Part shown: in pieces, positions 25,990 to 35,966 of the stretch | How positions within the stretch are numbered: the stretch's first letter is position 1 | Layout: every line of letters begins with the position of its first letter | Origin: Pseudomonadota bacterium | GTDB lineage: Bacteria; Pseudomonadota; Alphaproteobacteria; Caulobacterales; Aquidulcibacteraceae | Direction of reading: 5' to 3' | NCBI GenBank assembly: GCA_023410295.1 | Contig: JAEYPY010000228.1 | Location: 1-39,785 of the forward strand | Length of the DNA: 39,785 nt | Notes under the pieces: generated by a model | The model's input: only the letters and a program-made list of their open reading frames with translations | What the model was told of the DNA's origin: nothing | Databases searched by the model: none | Made by a program: the position numbers and the translations under genes

Positions 25990-28937
25990 AGACGCTGTCG
26001 CTTGGGCTGCCCGAACCTTTGTTCGGCGGCCCGGCGCCGCGCCTCCGCTACGCGCCAGCGTCCGCGCCGTTTCTTGATGTCTTGGCCGCGGCGATGGTCG
26101 AGGCGCTGGCCAAGAGCGATGATCCCTTCGCGCTCGCCGACGCGCTCATCCTCGTGCCTAACCGCCGTGCCGCACGCGGGCTCATCGACGCGTTCGCCAA
26201 GCGCCTCGGCGGCGCAGCGCTCTTGCCCGCGATCCGTCCGCTCGGCGACCCTCACGCCGACGACGATCCGGACATCTGGGGCGCCGATCCGATCAGCGCC
26301 GACATCCTGCCGCCGATCGACAAGATGCAGCGGCGCATGCAACTCGCCGCGCTCATCCGCCGCCGCGAAACGCATGAGAACGGCGTCGACGATCCCGCCC
26401 GCGCGCTCGCGCTCGCCGACGAACTCGGCAAGCTCCTGGACAGCGCCGCCACCGTCGATCATGTCGATTGGAAGAAGCTGCCGAAGCTGGTCGAAGAGAT
26501 CGATCTCGCGCGCCACTGGGCGAACTCGGCCGCCTTCCTCGATATCATCGCCACCTATTGGCCGGCCTATCTGAAGGAAGAGGGCGTCAGCGATCCGGCC
26601 GAGCATGGCGCTGCGCTCCGCCGTGCGCTCGCCGTGCGCTGGAGGGCTGATCCGCCCAAGCGCCCGATCATCATCGCCGGCTCCACTGGCTCACAATCGA
26701 CCACGCGCGAGCTGATGCGCGTGGTCGCGCAACTGCCGCGCGGCGTCGTCGTGCTGCCCGGCGTCGACACCGATCTCGACGACGACAGCTGGCGCATGAT
26801 CGGCGACCAGCATCCCCAGCACGCGCTCAAAGCCACGCTCGCCGCGCTCGGCGTTGATCGCCGCGACATTCCTGCGCTGCAACTCGAAAATGATTCCGGC
26901 CGCGCCCGCCGCGTGCTGATGCGCGAAGCGCTGGCTCCCGCCGAAAAAACCGCCGACTGGCTCGCGCGTCTACAAGCCGCCGGCGGCGAGAGCTTCATCA
27001 AGCAAGGCATGGCCGGCCTTCGCTTGCTCGAAGCCGAAACCGAAGACCAGGAAGCAACCGCCATCGCGCTCCTGCTGCGCGAAGCGTTGGAAGAGAACAA
27101 AACCGCCGCCGTCGTCACGCCAGACGCCGCGCTCGCGCGGCGCATCGAATCCAAGCTCGCGCGCTGGGGCGTCGAGCCCGCCGTCTCGCACGGCACGCGC
27201 TTGGGCGAAACCGAAGCGGGCCGGCTCATCGCGCTCCTCTGCGAACTCGCGCGCGACGCCGGCGAACCCGTCGCGCTCGCCGCGCTTCTGAAACACCCGC
27301 GCGTCACGCTCGGCCGCGATCAATTCGCGCTCACCATCCTCGAACACGAAGCCCTGCGCGGCGCGCGCCGTTACGAGACGCTGGAAGAGCTAGCCGCTTT
27401 CGGCGAACGCGATCCCGACGAGCCGATCAAAGCCTGGCCGCACGCGCGCCCGCTGGTCGAAAAGCTCATCGCCTGCCTCAAGCCGCTGCGCACGATCATG
27501 TCGCAGCGCGAACTCACGCTCGCCGCCTTCGCCGACGCGCTCAGCGAAACCGCCGAAGCGTTGACCGAGAGCGAAATCTGGCAAGGCCGCGACGGCGAAA
27601 CCGCCGCGTCATTGCTGCGCGAAGCCTTCGATCACGGCGCTCATCTCGGCCTCATGCCGGCCCACGCCGCGCCGCGCGTGCTCAAGAACTTGATGGACGA
27701 ACGGGAGTCCCCGCCGACCATGAGCGCCGTCGATGCGCCCGTCGCCATCTGGGGCTTGCTCGAAGCGCGCTTGCAGCGGCGCGATCTCATGATCCTCGCC
27801 GGCCTGAACGAAGGCGTCTGGCCCGCGCCTGCCGGCGAAGATCCGTTCCTCTCCCGCGCGATGCGCGCCAAGCTCGGCCTGCCGTCGCTCGATGCGCGCA
27901 TCGGCCTTGCCGCGCACGATTTCGCGCAGCTCGCCAACGCGCCCAATGTCGTGTTCTCGCGCGCGCTCCGGCGCGACGGCGCGCCGACGCTCGCCTCGCG
28001 CTGGCTCTGGCGCCTCAAGACGCTGGTGCAAGGCGCTCATGCCGAACTCGCGCGCGCCGACGCATACGCCGCTTACGCCAAAGCGCTCGACGATCCGGCG
28101 GACGTAAAGGCGGCGCCGCGCGTCGCGCCGAAACCGCCCGCCGGCAAGCGCCTGACGCAGATCAGCGTCACGCAAGTCGAAACCCTGATCCGCGACCCAT
28201 ACGCCGTCTACGCGCGCCGCATCCTCAAACTGGATTCGCTCGATCCCATCGGCGCGCCCGCCGGCCCGGCCGAACGCGGCACCGCCGTCCACCGCGCCAT
28301 CGAACGCTTCGGCGACGGCGACGATCCGGCGCTGCTCTCGCAATTGCTCGACGAAGAACTCCGCTGGCACGGCATAGCCCCCGAACGCCGCGCCGCCGAG
28401 CGCGAACGTCTGCTGGCGTCGGTGCAAGCGCTGATCGCCTGGTTCGCTGAACGCAGCGCGCATGAAGCGGTGATCTACCGCGAAAAACGCGGCGAACTCC
28501 CCGTCGGCGACGTGCTGCTGACCGGAATCGCCGACCGCATCGAAATCGCACCCGGCCACGTCGCCATCCTCGATTTCAAAACCGGCAAGCCGCCGACCAA
28601 TGAGCAAGTCAACAGCGGCCTCACGCCCCAATTGCTGCTCGAAGCAATGATGCTGATGGAAGGCGCGTTCAAAGACGTGCCGAAAGCGACGCCCACCGAA
28701 CTGGTCTATTGGCAATTCGGCGGCTCAAAGCCCGCGCCGCAAATCGTCGACGCCGATGGCGGGCCGGTCGCCGCCGCCGAAAAAGCGCGCGCCAACCTCC
28801 GCGCGCTGCTCGCCAAATACGCCGACCCGAACCAGCCCTTCTATTCCAAGCCGCGCGTGCAATTCCTGAAGCCCTACGACGAGTACGATCTACTAGCGCG
28901 GCGCAAGGAATGGGCCGACGAATTGGGTGACGAATGA
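25986..28937 (+). CDS. addB: Double-strand break repair protein AddB
   Basis: AddB, 983 residues, is the second helicase-like/nuclease subunit of the AddAB enzyme that resects double-strand ends for RecA. The N-terminal half resembles a degenerate superfamily I helicase (LILVPNRRAARGLIDAF). The C-terminal PD-(D/E)xK nuclease has RGTAVHRAIERF (His 769), GIADRIEI (Asp 850) and ILDFKTGK (Asp 863, Lys 865). The iron-sulfur Cys set of Firmicutes AddB is absent, as usual in alphaproteobacteria. It starts at the ATG at 25986, overlapping the murU stop, and is coupled to addA by ATGA. Confidence 0.94.
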   Translation: MKTLSLGLPEPLFGGPAPRLRYAPASAPFLDVLAAAMVEALAKSDDPFALADALILVPNRRAARGLIDAFAKRLGGAALLPAIRPLGDPHADDDPDIWGADPISADILPPIDKMQRRMQLAALIRRRETHENGVDDPARALALADELGKLLDSAATVDHVDWKKLPKLVEEIDLARHWANSAAFLDIIATYWPAYLKEEGVSDPAEHGAALRRALAVRWRADPPKRPIIIAGSTGSQSTTRELMRVVAQLPRGVVVLPGVDTDLDDDSWRMIGDQHPQHALKATLAALGVDRRDIPALQLENDSGRARRVLMREALAPAEKTADWLARLQAAGGESFIKQGMAGLRLLEAETEDQEATAIALLLREALEENKTAAVVTPDAALARRIESKLARWGVEPAVSHGTRLGETEAGRLIALLCELARDAGEPVALAALLKHPRVTLGRDQFALTILEHEALRGARRYETLEELAAFGERDPDEPIKAWPHARPLVEKLIACLKPLRTIMSQRELTLAAFADALSETAEALTESEIWQGRDGETAASLLREAFDHGAHLGLMPAHAAPRVLKNLMDERESPPTMSAVDAPVAIWGLLEARLQRRDLMILAGLNEGVWPAPAGEDPFLSRAMRAKLGLPSLDARIGLAAHDFAQLANAPNVVFSRALRRDGAPTLASRWLWRLKTLVQGAHAELARADAYAAYAKALDDPADVKAAPRVAPKPPAGKRLTQISVTQVETLIRDPYAVYARRILKLDSLDPIGAPAGPAERGTAVHRAIERFGDGDDPALLSQLLDEELRWHGIAPERRAAERERLLASVQALIAWFAERSAHEAVIYREKRGELPVGDVLLTGIADRIEIAPGHVAILDFKTGKPPTNEQVNSGLTPQLLLEAMMLMEGAFKDVPKATPTELVYWQFGGSKPAPQIVDADGGPVAAAEKARANLRALLAKYADPNQPFYSKPRVQFLKPYDEYDLLARRKEWADELGDE

Positions 28938-31900
28938 GCGCCGTCGACGCCAAGGCCGAAGCCACGCGCGCGCAAGGGCAGGCGGCTGATCCCGTCTATT
29001 CGGTGTTCGTCACCGCCAACGCCGGCTCCGGCAAGACCAAAGTGCTGGTCGATCGGATCGCGCGCTTGCTGCTCGATGGCGCCAAGCCCTCGGCGTTTCT
29101 CTGCGTCACCTTCACCAAAGCGGCCGCCGCCGAAATGCAGCGCCGCTTGTTCGAGCGCCTCGGCGTCTGGTGCGTCGCCGATGACGCGACGCTGGCGAAA
29201 GAACTCGCCGATCTCGGCGTCGCCAACGCTAATCTCGGCGCCGCGCGGGCGCTGTTCGCGCAAGCGCTCGAAACGCCGGGCGGCTTGAAGATCCAAACCA
29301 TTCACGCCTTTTCCGAACGCCTGCTGGCGCGCTTTCCACTCGAAGCGGGCGTGCCGCCCGGTTTCGACATCGCCGACGAAGCCCGCGCCGCAGCATTGCT
29401 CGCCCAAGCCCGCGCCGAAGCTGCGCTTGCCGAAGATGCGCCGCGCGACGCATTCAAGCGCTTCGCCAAGCGGCTCTACAGCGATCACCTTGAAGGCCTC
29501 TTGGATCGCCTCGCGCTCCGCCGCGCCGACTTCCGCCGCTTCGCGCAGAAGCACCAGGGTGAGCTTTTCGCTGCGCATGCGCTGCGCGATCGTCACGGCG
29601 CGCGCCAAAGCGCCGAAGATTTCACGCGCAGCTTCATTGCCCGCATTGATTGGGAGAGCCTGAAGCGCGCCGCCGCTGCGTTCCGCACCGGCAGCAAGCA
29701 GGACAACGAAGCCGCCGATCGCCTGCAAAAGCTGATCGACTGCGTCGAAGACGCGCCGAACGCCGTCATGGACGCCTGCTTCGCCATCGCCCTCACCACC
29801 GGCGGCGAGCTGCGCAAGAAGCACGTCACCAAGGATTTGCAGAAAGAGCATCCCTGGCTCGAACCCTTCATCCGCGGCTTCGCCGAAGAAGCAGCCGATG
29901 CGCGCGCCATGCTCAACGCCATCGAACGTGCGGAAGACGCCGTCGCTGCGCTGGCGCTGGCGTTAAAGCTCGACGAAGCTTACGAGCGCGCCAAGAACCG
30001 TGCCGGCGTCTTGGATTTCGACGATCTCATCGAACACGCGCAAGCCCTGCTGCAGCGTTCGGAGTCCGCGCCCTGGGTGCTCTACAAGCTGGATGGCGGC
30101 CTCGATCACATCCTGATCGACGAGGGCCAGGATACAAGCCCCGCGCAATGGGATCTCATCACGCCGTTGCAGGATGAATTCTTCGCTGGCCGCGGCGCGC
30201 GCGAGAAAACGCGCACGGTCTTCTCCGTCGGCGATCCCAAGCAGAGCATCTACGCCTTCCAAGGCGCCGATCCCGAACGCTTCCTCGCCGAAGCGCAGCG
30301 CCTCTCCACGCGCGCCACCACCGCCGGCGCCAAATTTCGCGCGCCGGAGCTGCGCACCTCGTTCCGCTCCGCGCAACAGATTCTGGACGTTGTCGACGAG
30401 ACCGTGCGCGACAAGCCGCTCATTGCCGGCCCCGGCGCGCATGACGAAATCGTTCACCTCGCGTCGCGCAAGGATGAAGCGGGCTGCGTCGAGGTCTGGC
30501 CGTTCACGCCGCGCCCCGAGATCGCCGAAGCGCAGCCGTGGGACGCCCCGCTCGACGTCGAAAAGGAAACCACTGCGCCCGCCGTCCTCGCCCGCGCCAT
30601 CGCCAAGCGCGTGCACGCCATGATCGAGGCGCGCGAAGCGGTGTGGGACAAAGGCAAGCTCCGCCCCATGCACGCGGGCGACGTGCTGGCGTTGGTGCGC
30701 AAGCGTGGGCCCATATTCCGCGAGCTGATTAAGGCGTTCAAGCGCGAGCACCTCCGGGTCGCCGGCGCCGACCGCATGATCCTGCGCGATGAACTGGTGG
30801 TGCAGGATTGCCTCGCGCTGATGCAAGTCGCGCTCGATCCCGCCGACGATCTGGCGCTCGCCTGCGTCTTGAAGGGCCCGTGGCTAAATCTGATCGACGA
30901 CGACAACTACATCTTCCCGCTCGCCTACGATCGCGGCCGCGCGCGGCTCTACGATCGGTTGATGGCGACGACCGAGGAAAAGTACGCCGAAGCCCGCGCC
31001 TTCATCGCCGAACTCGTCGCCCGCCGCGGCGCCGACGCGTTCGCGTTCCTGAGCTGGGCTCTCGAAACCCACCACAATGGCGGCGCCTCAGGCTGGGCGC
31101 GCGTGTTCGCCCGCCTCGGTCCCGAAACCCGCGATCCGTTGGAAGAATTGTTGCAGCGCGCGTTGAAGCCCGCGTCGCATGTCGCGCCGACCCTGCAGCG
31201 CTTCCTCTACGAGATCGAATCCGACGCCGGGCAGATCAAGCGCGAACTTGAAGCCGAAAGCGAGGCCATCCGCGTCATGACTGTGCACGGCGCCAAGGGC
31301 CTCGAAGCGCCTGTGGTGATCCTGCCGGACGCCACCGGCGATGTCGGCGATGCGCCCGACAACGGCCTCTTGTTCGACGACGAGCAGGGCCCGTTCGTCT
31401 CCTTCTCCAGCAAGGGCGACGACGAACCCTGCGCCGAAGCCCGCGCCGCACACAAAGCCCGCATGCTCGGCGAACATTGGCGCCTCGCTTACGTCGCCAT
31501 GACCCGCGCGCGGGATCGCCTCATCGTCTGCGGCCCACAATTCCGCAATGGGGAAGACAAAGATTGCTGGCGCGCCGCCATCGAACAAGCGGTCGATCGC
31601 CTCGGCGCCGAAGAGATCGAAACCCCGTTCGGCAAAGGCAAGCGCTACGGCGCCGTGCTCACCGTCGACGCACAAGACGCCGCGCCGCAAGCGCACATCG
31701 CGCTGCCCGAGTGGGCGAAGACACCGGCGCCTGGCTCAAAGCGCATCGACATCGCCGCGCCGTCGCGCCTGCACCGCATCGACCCGGCGCTGTTCTCGCC
31801 GCGCCGCGATGGCCAAAAGCGCTTTCGCCGCGGCCGCATGATCCATGGGCTGCTGCAACGCTTGCCCGAAATCGAACCAGCCAAACGCAGCGAAGCCGCG

Positions 31901-32320
31901 CATGCATGGCTGAAGCGCCAAGGCGTGGAGACAAAGGAAGCCGAAGCCTACGCAACGGAAGCCTTGAAGGTCATCGACGATCCGCGCTTCGCGCCCGTGT
32001 TCGCGCCATCGAGCCGCGCCGAAGCGCCGATCATCGGCGAAGCCGCGGGCAGGGCGGTGCGCGGCATCGTCGACCGCCTCGCCATCGCGCCCGATCACGT
32101 GCTCGTGCTCGACTTCAAGACCGACCGTCCCGCACCGCAGACCGCCGACGCAACGCCCGACGCCTACGTGCTGCAACTTGCCCTCTACCGCGCCGTGTTG
32201 CGGCAAATTTTCCCCGGCCGCGCCGTGCGCTGCGCGCTGTTATGGACCGAGGCGCCGGCGATCCTGGAACTGCCCGATTCGCGCCTCGACGCTGTTTTCG
32301 AGACGTTCTCGCGAGGTTGA
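28934..32320 (+). CDS. addA: Double-strand break repair helicase AddA
   Basis: AddA, 1128 residues, is a UvrD-like 3'-5' helicase with a C-terminal nuclease. Walker A is NAGSGKTKVL (Lys 34). Walker B is ILIDEGQDTSPAQWD (Asp 396, Glu 397). Motif III is VGDPKQSIYAFQGA. Motif V is MTVHGAKGLEAPVV. The nuclease site is IVDRLAIAP (Asp 1047) followed by VLDFKTDRP (Asp 1060, Lys 1062). It unwinds and trims DNA ends together with AddB. The start overlaps the addB stop (ATGA), so the pair is translated together. trxA follows after 63 bases with its own ribosome binding site. Confidence 0.96.
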   Translation: MSAVDAKAEATRAQGQAADPVYSVFVTANAGSGKTKVLVDRIARLLLDGAKPSAFLCVTFTKAAAAEMQRRLFERLGVWCVADDATLAKELADLGVANANLGAARALFAQALETPGGLKIQTIHAFSERLLARFPLEAGVPPGFDIADEARAAALLAQARAEAALAEDAPRDAFKRFAKRLYSDHLEGLLDRLALRRADFRRFAQKHQGELFAAHALRDRHGARQSAEDFTRSFIARIDWESLKRAAAAFRTGSKQDNEAADRLQKLIDCVEDAPNAVMDACFAIALTTGGELRKKHVTKDLQKEHPWLEPFIRGFAEEAADARAMLNAIERAEDAVAALALALKLDEAYERAKNRAGVLDFDDLIEHAQALLQRSESAPWVLYKLDGGLDHILIDEGQDTSPAQWDLITPLQDEFFAGRGAREKTRTVFSVGDPKQSIYAFQGADPERFLAEAQRLSTRATTAGAKFRAPELRTSFRSAQQILDVVDETVRDKPLIAGPGAHDEIVHLASRKDEAGCVEVWPFTPRPEIAEAQPWDAPLDVEKETTAPAVLARAIAKRVHAMIEAREAVWDKGKLRPMHAGDVLALVRKRGPIFRELIKAFKREHLRVAGADRMILRDELVVQDCLALMQVALDPADDLALACVLKGPWLNLIDDDNYIFPLAYDRGRARLYDRLMATTEEKYAEARAFIAELVARRGADAFAFLSWALETHHNGGASGWARVFARLGPETRDPLEELLQRALKPASHVAPTLQRFLYEIESDAGQIKRELEAESEAIRVMTVHGAKGLEAPVVILPDATGDVGDAPDNGLLFDDEQGPFVSFSSKGDDEPCAEARAAHKARMLGEHWRLAYVAMTRARDRLIVCGPQFRNGEDKDCWRAAIEQAVDRLGAEEIETPFGKGKRYGAVLTVDAQDAAPQAHIALPEWAKTPAPGSKRIDIAAPSRLHRIDPALFSPRRDGQKRFRRGRMIHGLLQRLPEIEPAKRSEAAHAWLKRQGVETKEAEAYATEALKVIDDPRFAPVFAPSSRAEAPIIGEAAGRAVRGIVDRLAIAPDHVLVLDFKTDRPAPQTADATPDAYVLQLALYRAVLRQIFPGRAVRCALLWTEAPAILELPDSRLDAVFETFSRG

Positions 32321-32383
32321 ATCCTTACGCCGCCACGCTTACATCCGGGCCAAGATTCCAGCCTTTCATGAAGGAGAGCCGAC

Positions 32384-32704
32384 GTGGCCACCACCAAAAT
32401 CACGGACGATAGTTTCGAAGCCGATGTGCTGAAATCTGGCCGTCCGGTGCTGGTGGATTTCTGGGCCGAATGGTGCGGCCCGTGCAAACAGATCGGCCCC
32501 GCGCTCGAAGAGATCGCGACCGAGATGGGTGATCGGGTCACCGTGGCGAAGCTCAATATCGACGATAATCCGATGACGCCCGGCAAGTACGGCGTGCGCG
32601 GCATCCCGACCCTGATGGTGTTCAAGGACGGCAAAGTCGCCGCGACCAAGGTCGGCGCCATGCCGAAATCCAAGATCGTCGAGTGGCTGAACGAAAGCGT
32701 CTAA
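32384..32704 (+). CDS. trxA: Thioredoxin
   Basis: Thioredoxin 1, 106 residues, is the general cytoplasmic disulfide reductant. The redox pair is WCGPC (Cys 31, Cys 34), with the buried Asp 25 in VDFWAEW and the cis-Pro loop GIPTLMVF. The start is GTG at 32384 with AAGGAGAG 6 bases upstream. Its TAA overlaps the folC TAG on the other strand (CTAA, 32701-32704). It probably has its own promoter as well as read-through from addA. Confidence 0.97.
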   Translation: MATTKITDDSFEADVLKSGRPVLVDFWAEWCGPCKQIGPALEEIATEMGDRVTVAKLNIDDNPMTPGKYGVRGIPTLMVFKDGKVAATKVGAMPKSKIVEWLNESV

Positions 32705-33981
32705 CGGCGCAGCGCTTCCGCCGCCAACAAGAACGACCCACACACCAACACACGACGCGCTTCACTTGGACCGCCGGCGTCCGCGCCGGCGCGCCGCATT
32801 GCCGCGTCCAATGACGGCGCAGTCTCCGCCGGCGCATTCATCGCCCGCGCATGCGCCAGCAACTCCTCCGACGGAATGCACGCATCGTCTGCGAGCGGCA
32901 CGAAGATAAAGCGCGCCACGCCCGTGCTGAGCTCTTCGACAAAGCGCGCGCCATCCTTGCGCGCGCGCATGCCGACGATCGCGATATTCGTCATCGCCTT
33001 CTCTTGCTGCATCAGGTCGAGCGCATAACGCAGCCAGCGCGCCGCCTCCAAATTGTGGCCGCCATCGATCCAGACCTCGCCGCCCGCCGCGCGGATCGGC
33101 GCGCTCAACGCGCCATCCGTCAGCTGCTGCAACCGCGCCGGTAAACGCGCGTTGCGAATGCCGGCCGCAAACACCGCATCATCGAAGTCGCGCCAGTGCA
33201 ACATCGCAAACGCCGCCAGCGCCGCGTTCCAAGCCTGATGCGGCCCACGCAAGCGCTCCGGCTCGGGCAACATCAACGTGCGCTTCTCGCCGCGCACCTC
33301 GATGTGCTCGCCTGGCAGCCAATCCGCGCGCATGCGCAGATAGGGCGCGCCGACTTCATCGGCCCGCGCCATCAGCACGTCGTGCACGTCTTCAAGCTGC
33401 AGCCCCACCGCGACCGGCGCGCCCGGCTTGATGATGCCCGCCTTGTGTACGGCGATGTCTGGAATAGTGCGCCCCAGCGCTTCGACGTGATCGAGATGCA
33501 CGGGTGTAATCACCGACAGCGCCGGCCGCTCGATCACATTGGTGGAATCATCGCGCCCGCCCATGCCGGTTTCCAGCAGCACCAGATCCGCCGGCGTTTC
33601 GCTGAACAATAAAAGCGCCGCCGCAACCTGTGCATCAAACTGCGTCAGCCCCGCATCAGTCCGCGCGACGCGCTCCGCCGCTTCGATCAGCGCCGCATCG
33701 CTGACCTCTTCGCCCGCCACAACGAAGCGCTCGTTCAGCCTCAGCAGATGCGGCTTCGTAAACGCATGCACGCGCAACCCAGCCGCTTCCGCAATCGCGC
33801 GCATGAAGGCGATGGTCGAGCCTTTGCCATTGGTGCCCGCGACATGAATCACCGGCGGCAGCTTCGTCTGCGGCGCCCCCAACGCCGCCAACGCCCGCTT
33901 CAAGCACGCGAGATTAAACGCCTTCCCATGCCCAAACTCCGGGCCGAAGTGCTGTTCGAAAATTAGCTGCACCCGATCCAT
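32701..33981 (-). CDS. folC: Bifunctional folylpolyglutamate/dihydrofolate synthase
   Basis: FolC, 426 residues, adds Glu to dihydropteroate and tetrahydrofolates using ATP. The P-loop is GTNGKGS (49-55) and the Mur-ligase-type middle domain holds [12 protein letters not shown]. The start is ATG at 33981 ([13 protein letters not shown]); an upstream ATG at 34044 would add an atypical tail drawn from a repeat region and is rejected. Near the C-terminus, residues RAGADAGGP are encoded by a REP-like unit (32768-32791) just before the [12 protein letters not shown] strand. Convergent with trxA, overlapping by 4 bases. Confidence 0.95.
   Translation of the reverse strand: MDRVQLIFEQHFGPEFGHGKAFNLACLKRALAALGAPQTKLPPVIHVAGTNGKGSTIAFMRAIAEAAGLRVHAFTKPHLLRLNERFVVAGEEVSDAALIEAAERVARTDAGLTQFDAQVAAALLLFSETPADLVLLETGMGGRDDSTNVIERPALSVITPVHLDHVEALGRTIPDIAVHKAGIIKPGAPVAVGLQLEDVHDVLMARADEVGAPYLRMRADWLPGEHIEVRGEKRTLMLPEPERLRGPHQAWNAALAAFAMLHWRDFDDAVFAAGIRNARLPARLQQLTDGALSAPIRAAGGEVWIDGGHNLEAARWLRYALDLMQQEKAMTNIAIVGMRARKDGARFVEELSTGVARFIFVPLADDACIPSEELLAHARAMNAPAETAPSLDAAMRRAGADAGGPSEARRVLVCGSFLLAAEALRR
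32768..32791. repeat. REP-like unit inside folC
   Basis: GGACCGCCGGCGTCCGCGCC and the next four bases share the first 11 bases and overall plan with the REP-like arms at 4900-4919 and 4969-4990. It contains a GCCGGC...GCCGGC dyad. It is read in frame on the minus strand as part of FolC. Confidence 0.5.
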
Positions 33982-33985
33982 CACG

Positions 33986-34115
33986 CTCACACGCTCCCCG
34001 GACGCCGCGCAGCGGCGAGCCGGGGCCCATGGTTGTGAAATCACGAGCCTTCGGAGTCTAGCGGATCAATGGATCCCGGCTCAGCGCGTGCTCACGCACG
34101 CTTGGCCGGGAAGCG
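33986..34115. repeat. Dispersed palindromic repeat, copy 2 (between folC and accD)
   Basis: The first palindrome is CCCCGG (33996-34001) / CCGGGG (34020-34025). The second is TCCCGGC (34074-34080) / GCCGGGA (34105-34111). The region from CCCGGCTCAGCGCGTGCT to GGCCGGGAAGCG matches copy 1 (16958-16997) apart from a single added C. About 30-40 extra bases separate the two palindromes here compared with copy 1. It fills most of the 177-base gap between two co-directional minus-strand genes. Confidence 0.78.
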
Positions 34116-34158
34116 GGAGGGGCGCCTGAGCCCGAGTCCCGAATCCCGAAAACCGAAC

Positions 34159-35142
34159 CTACTCCGCCGCCTTCGCCCGCGGCGCTTCGCGCGCGGGCTT
34201 GCCGGCTTTGCGCTTGGCTTTCGCCGGCGCTTCGTCCTGCTCGGCCGCGACGTGCAGCTCGAACGTCTCGCCGCCTTCGACCGGCAGCGCCTGCTTGTGC
34301 ATCAGCACCGGCAGCAGCGTTGAAATCGTCTGCTTCAGCTGACGGCGATCGACCACGAGATCGACCATGCCTTTGTCGAGCAGATATTCCGAGCGCTGGA
34401 AGCCTTCCGGCAGCTTCTGGCGGATGGTCTGCTCGATCACGCGCGGCCCGGCAAAGCCGATCAGCGCGCCGGGTTCGGCGATATGAATATCGCCCAGCAT
34501 CGCGTAGCTGGCGGTAACGCCGCCCGTCGTCGGATCAGCCAGCACCACGATGTAGGGCAGCCCCGCTTCGCGCAGCATCTGGATCGCCAGCGTGGTGCGC
34601 GGCATCTGCATCAGCGAGAGAATGCCTTCCTGCATGCGTGCGCCGCCGGAGGCCGTCACCATGATCATCGCCGCGCGCCGCCGCAGCGCCGCTTCGGCCG
34701 TGCACACGAAGGCTTCGCCCGCCGCCATGCCGAGCGAGCCGCCCATGAATTCGAAATCCTGCACCAGCACCACGGCCGGCGAGCCGCCGATGCGGCCATA
34801 GCCCGCCGCCATGCAATCCTCGCGGCCGACCTTCTGGCGCGCCGCCTTCAGGCGATCGACGTACTTCTTGTCGTCCTTGAACTTCAGCGGATCGGTCGCG
34901 ACCTTCGGCAACGTGATCGTCTGCCAGGCTTGCTCGTCGAACAGAATCTTGAAGCGCGCATCCGGCCCGATGCGCATGTGAAAGCCCGACGGCGTCACCC
35001 AATCGGCTTGCTCAAGCTCAGCGCGATAAATGAGATCGCCCGAGAGCGGATCCTTGATCCAGAGATTGTCCGGCGTATCGCGCGTCTCTTCGGGCTTCTT
35101 CTTCGACAAGCCCGGCCGCGCGAAATTCGACAGCCAATTCAT
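34159..35142 (-). CDS. accD: Acetyl-CoA carboxylase carboxyltransferase subunit beta
   Basis: AccD, 327 residues, forms with AccA the carboxyltransferase that makes malonyl-CoA for fatty acid synthesis. The crotonase-like core is intact, with [24 protein letters not shown] and [14 protein letters not shown]. In the N-terminal region, the four zinc-ribbon Cys of E. coli AccD are replaced at identical spacing by Asp 31, Ser 34, Thr 50 and Gly 53. The C-terminal tail is Lys/Ala rich. The start overlaps the trpA stop (ATGA), so it is the last coupled gene of the trpF-trpB-trpA unit. A palindromic repeat follows. Confidence 0.96.
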   Translation of the reverse strand: MNWLSNFARPGLSKKKPEETRDTPDNLWIKDPLSGDLIYRAELEQADWVTPSGFHMRIGPDARFKILFDEQAWQTITLPKVATDPLKFKDDKKYVDRLKAARQKVGREDCMAAGYGRIGGSPAVVLVQDFEFMGGSLGMAAGEAFVCTAEAALRRRAAMIMVTASGGARMQEGILSLMQMPRTTLAIQMLREAGLPYIVVLADPTTGGVTASYAMLGDIHIAEPGALIGFAGPRVIEQTIRQKLPEGFQRSEYLLDKGMVDLVVDRRQLKQTISTLLPVLMHKQALPVEGGETFELHVAAEQDEAPAKAKRKAGKPAREAPRAKAAE

Positions 35143-35966
35143 GCGGGAGTCCCTTCCTTAGCCCGCGCCAAGCGAACAGCTTCGCTTAACTGGCGGACCT
35201 TGCGCAAGACGCGTTCGGCGGCTGTTTTGGGCTCGCCGGCCGCGATTTCATCTACAAACGCCGAACCGACCACCACGGCGTCGGCGGCCTGTGCGATTGC
35301 CCGCGCCGCCGCCGGCTCGCGCACGCCAAAACCGACCGCGACCGGCAACGCCGTGGCCCGCTTCAGGCGCTCCACGGCGGCGCTGACGGCGCCTGCGGTT
35401 GCAGCATTCGCGCCGGTCACCCCGGCGACCGAGACATAATAGAGGAACCCGGACGCGCCTTCGAGCACCTTGGTTAAACGGTTATCGTTGGTGGTCGGCG
35501 TGGCCAGGCGAATAACCGAAAGATTATGCGCGCCGAACGCGGCCCTGAGCGGCGCATCTTCCTCCGGCGGCAGATCGACCACGATCGCGCCATCAGCGCC
35601 GGCTTCATGCATCGCGCGCGCGAACGACTCGTAGCCCATGCTCTCGATCGGATTGGCGTAGCCCATCAGGATGAGCGGCGTGTCTTTGTCGTGCTCACGA
35701 AAACGCCGCACCAGCTCCAGCGTCCGCTTCAGCGAACCGCCGGACTTCAACGCGCGCAACGCCGCCTTCTGAATGCTCGGCCCATCCGCCATCGGATCGG
35801 TGAACGGAAAACCGAGCTCGATCACGTCCGCGCCCGCCGCCGGCAGCCCGCGCAAAATCTCCAAACACGTCTCATGATCCGGATCGGACGCCATGATGTA
35901 CGTGACAAGCGCGGCGCGTCTTGCGCGCGCGAGTGAGGCGAAGCGGGAGGCCAGGCGAGCACTCAT
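35139..35966 (-). CDS. trpA: Tryptophan synthase alpha subunit
   Basis: TrpA, 275 residues, cleaves indole-3-glycerol phosphate to indole, which tunnels to TrpB. Catalytic Glu 50 and Asp 61 lie in [18 protein letters not shown]. The phosphate-binding loop GFGVREP is near residue 215. The start at 35966 overlaps the stop of the inserted lipoprotein gene (ATGA); an ATG 12 bases upstream is possible but less conserved. Normally trpA follows trpB directly; here a 133-codon gene separates them. Confidence 0.97.
   Translation of the reverse strand: MSARLASRFASLARARRAALVTYIMASDPDHETCLEILRGLPAAGADVIELGFPFTDPMADGPSIQKAALRALKSGGSLKRTLELVRRFREHDKDTPLILMGYANPIESMGYESFARAMHEAGADGAIVVDLPPEEDAPLRAAFGAHNLSVIRLATPTTNDNRLTKVLEGASGFLYYVSVAGVTGANAATAGAVSAAVERLKRATALPVAVGFGVREPAAARAIAQAADAVVVGSAFVDEIAAGEPKTAAERVLRKVRQLSEAVRLARAKEGTPA

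Noticed and set aside
33982..34044. N-terminal extension of FolC
   Set aside because: The upstream ATG at 34044 would translate part of the palindromic repeat; the conserved FolC N-terminus begins at 33981.
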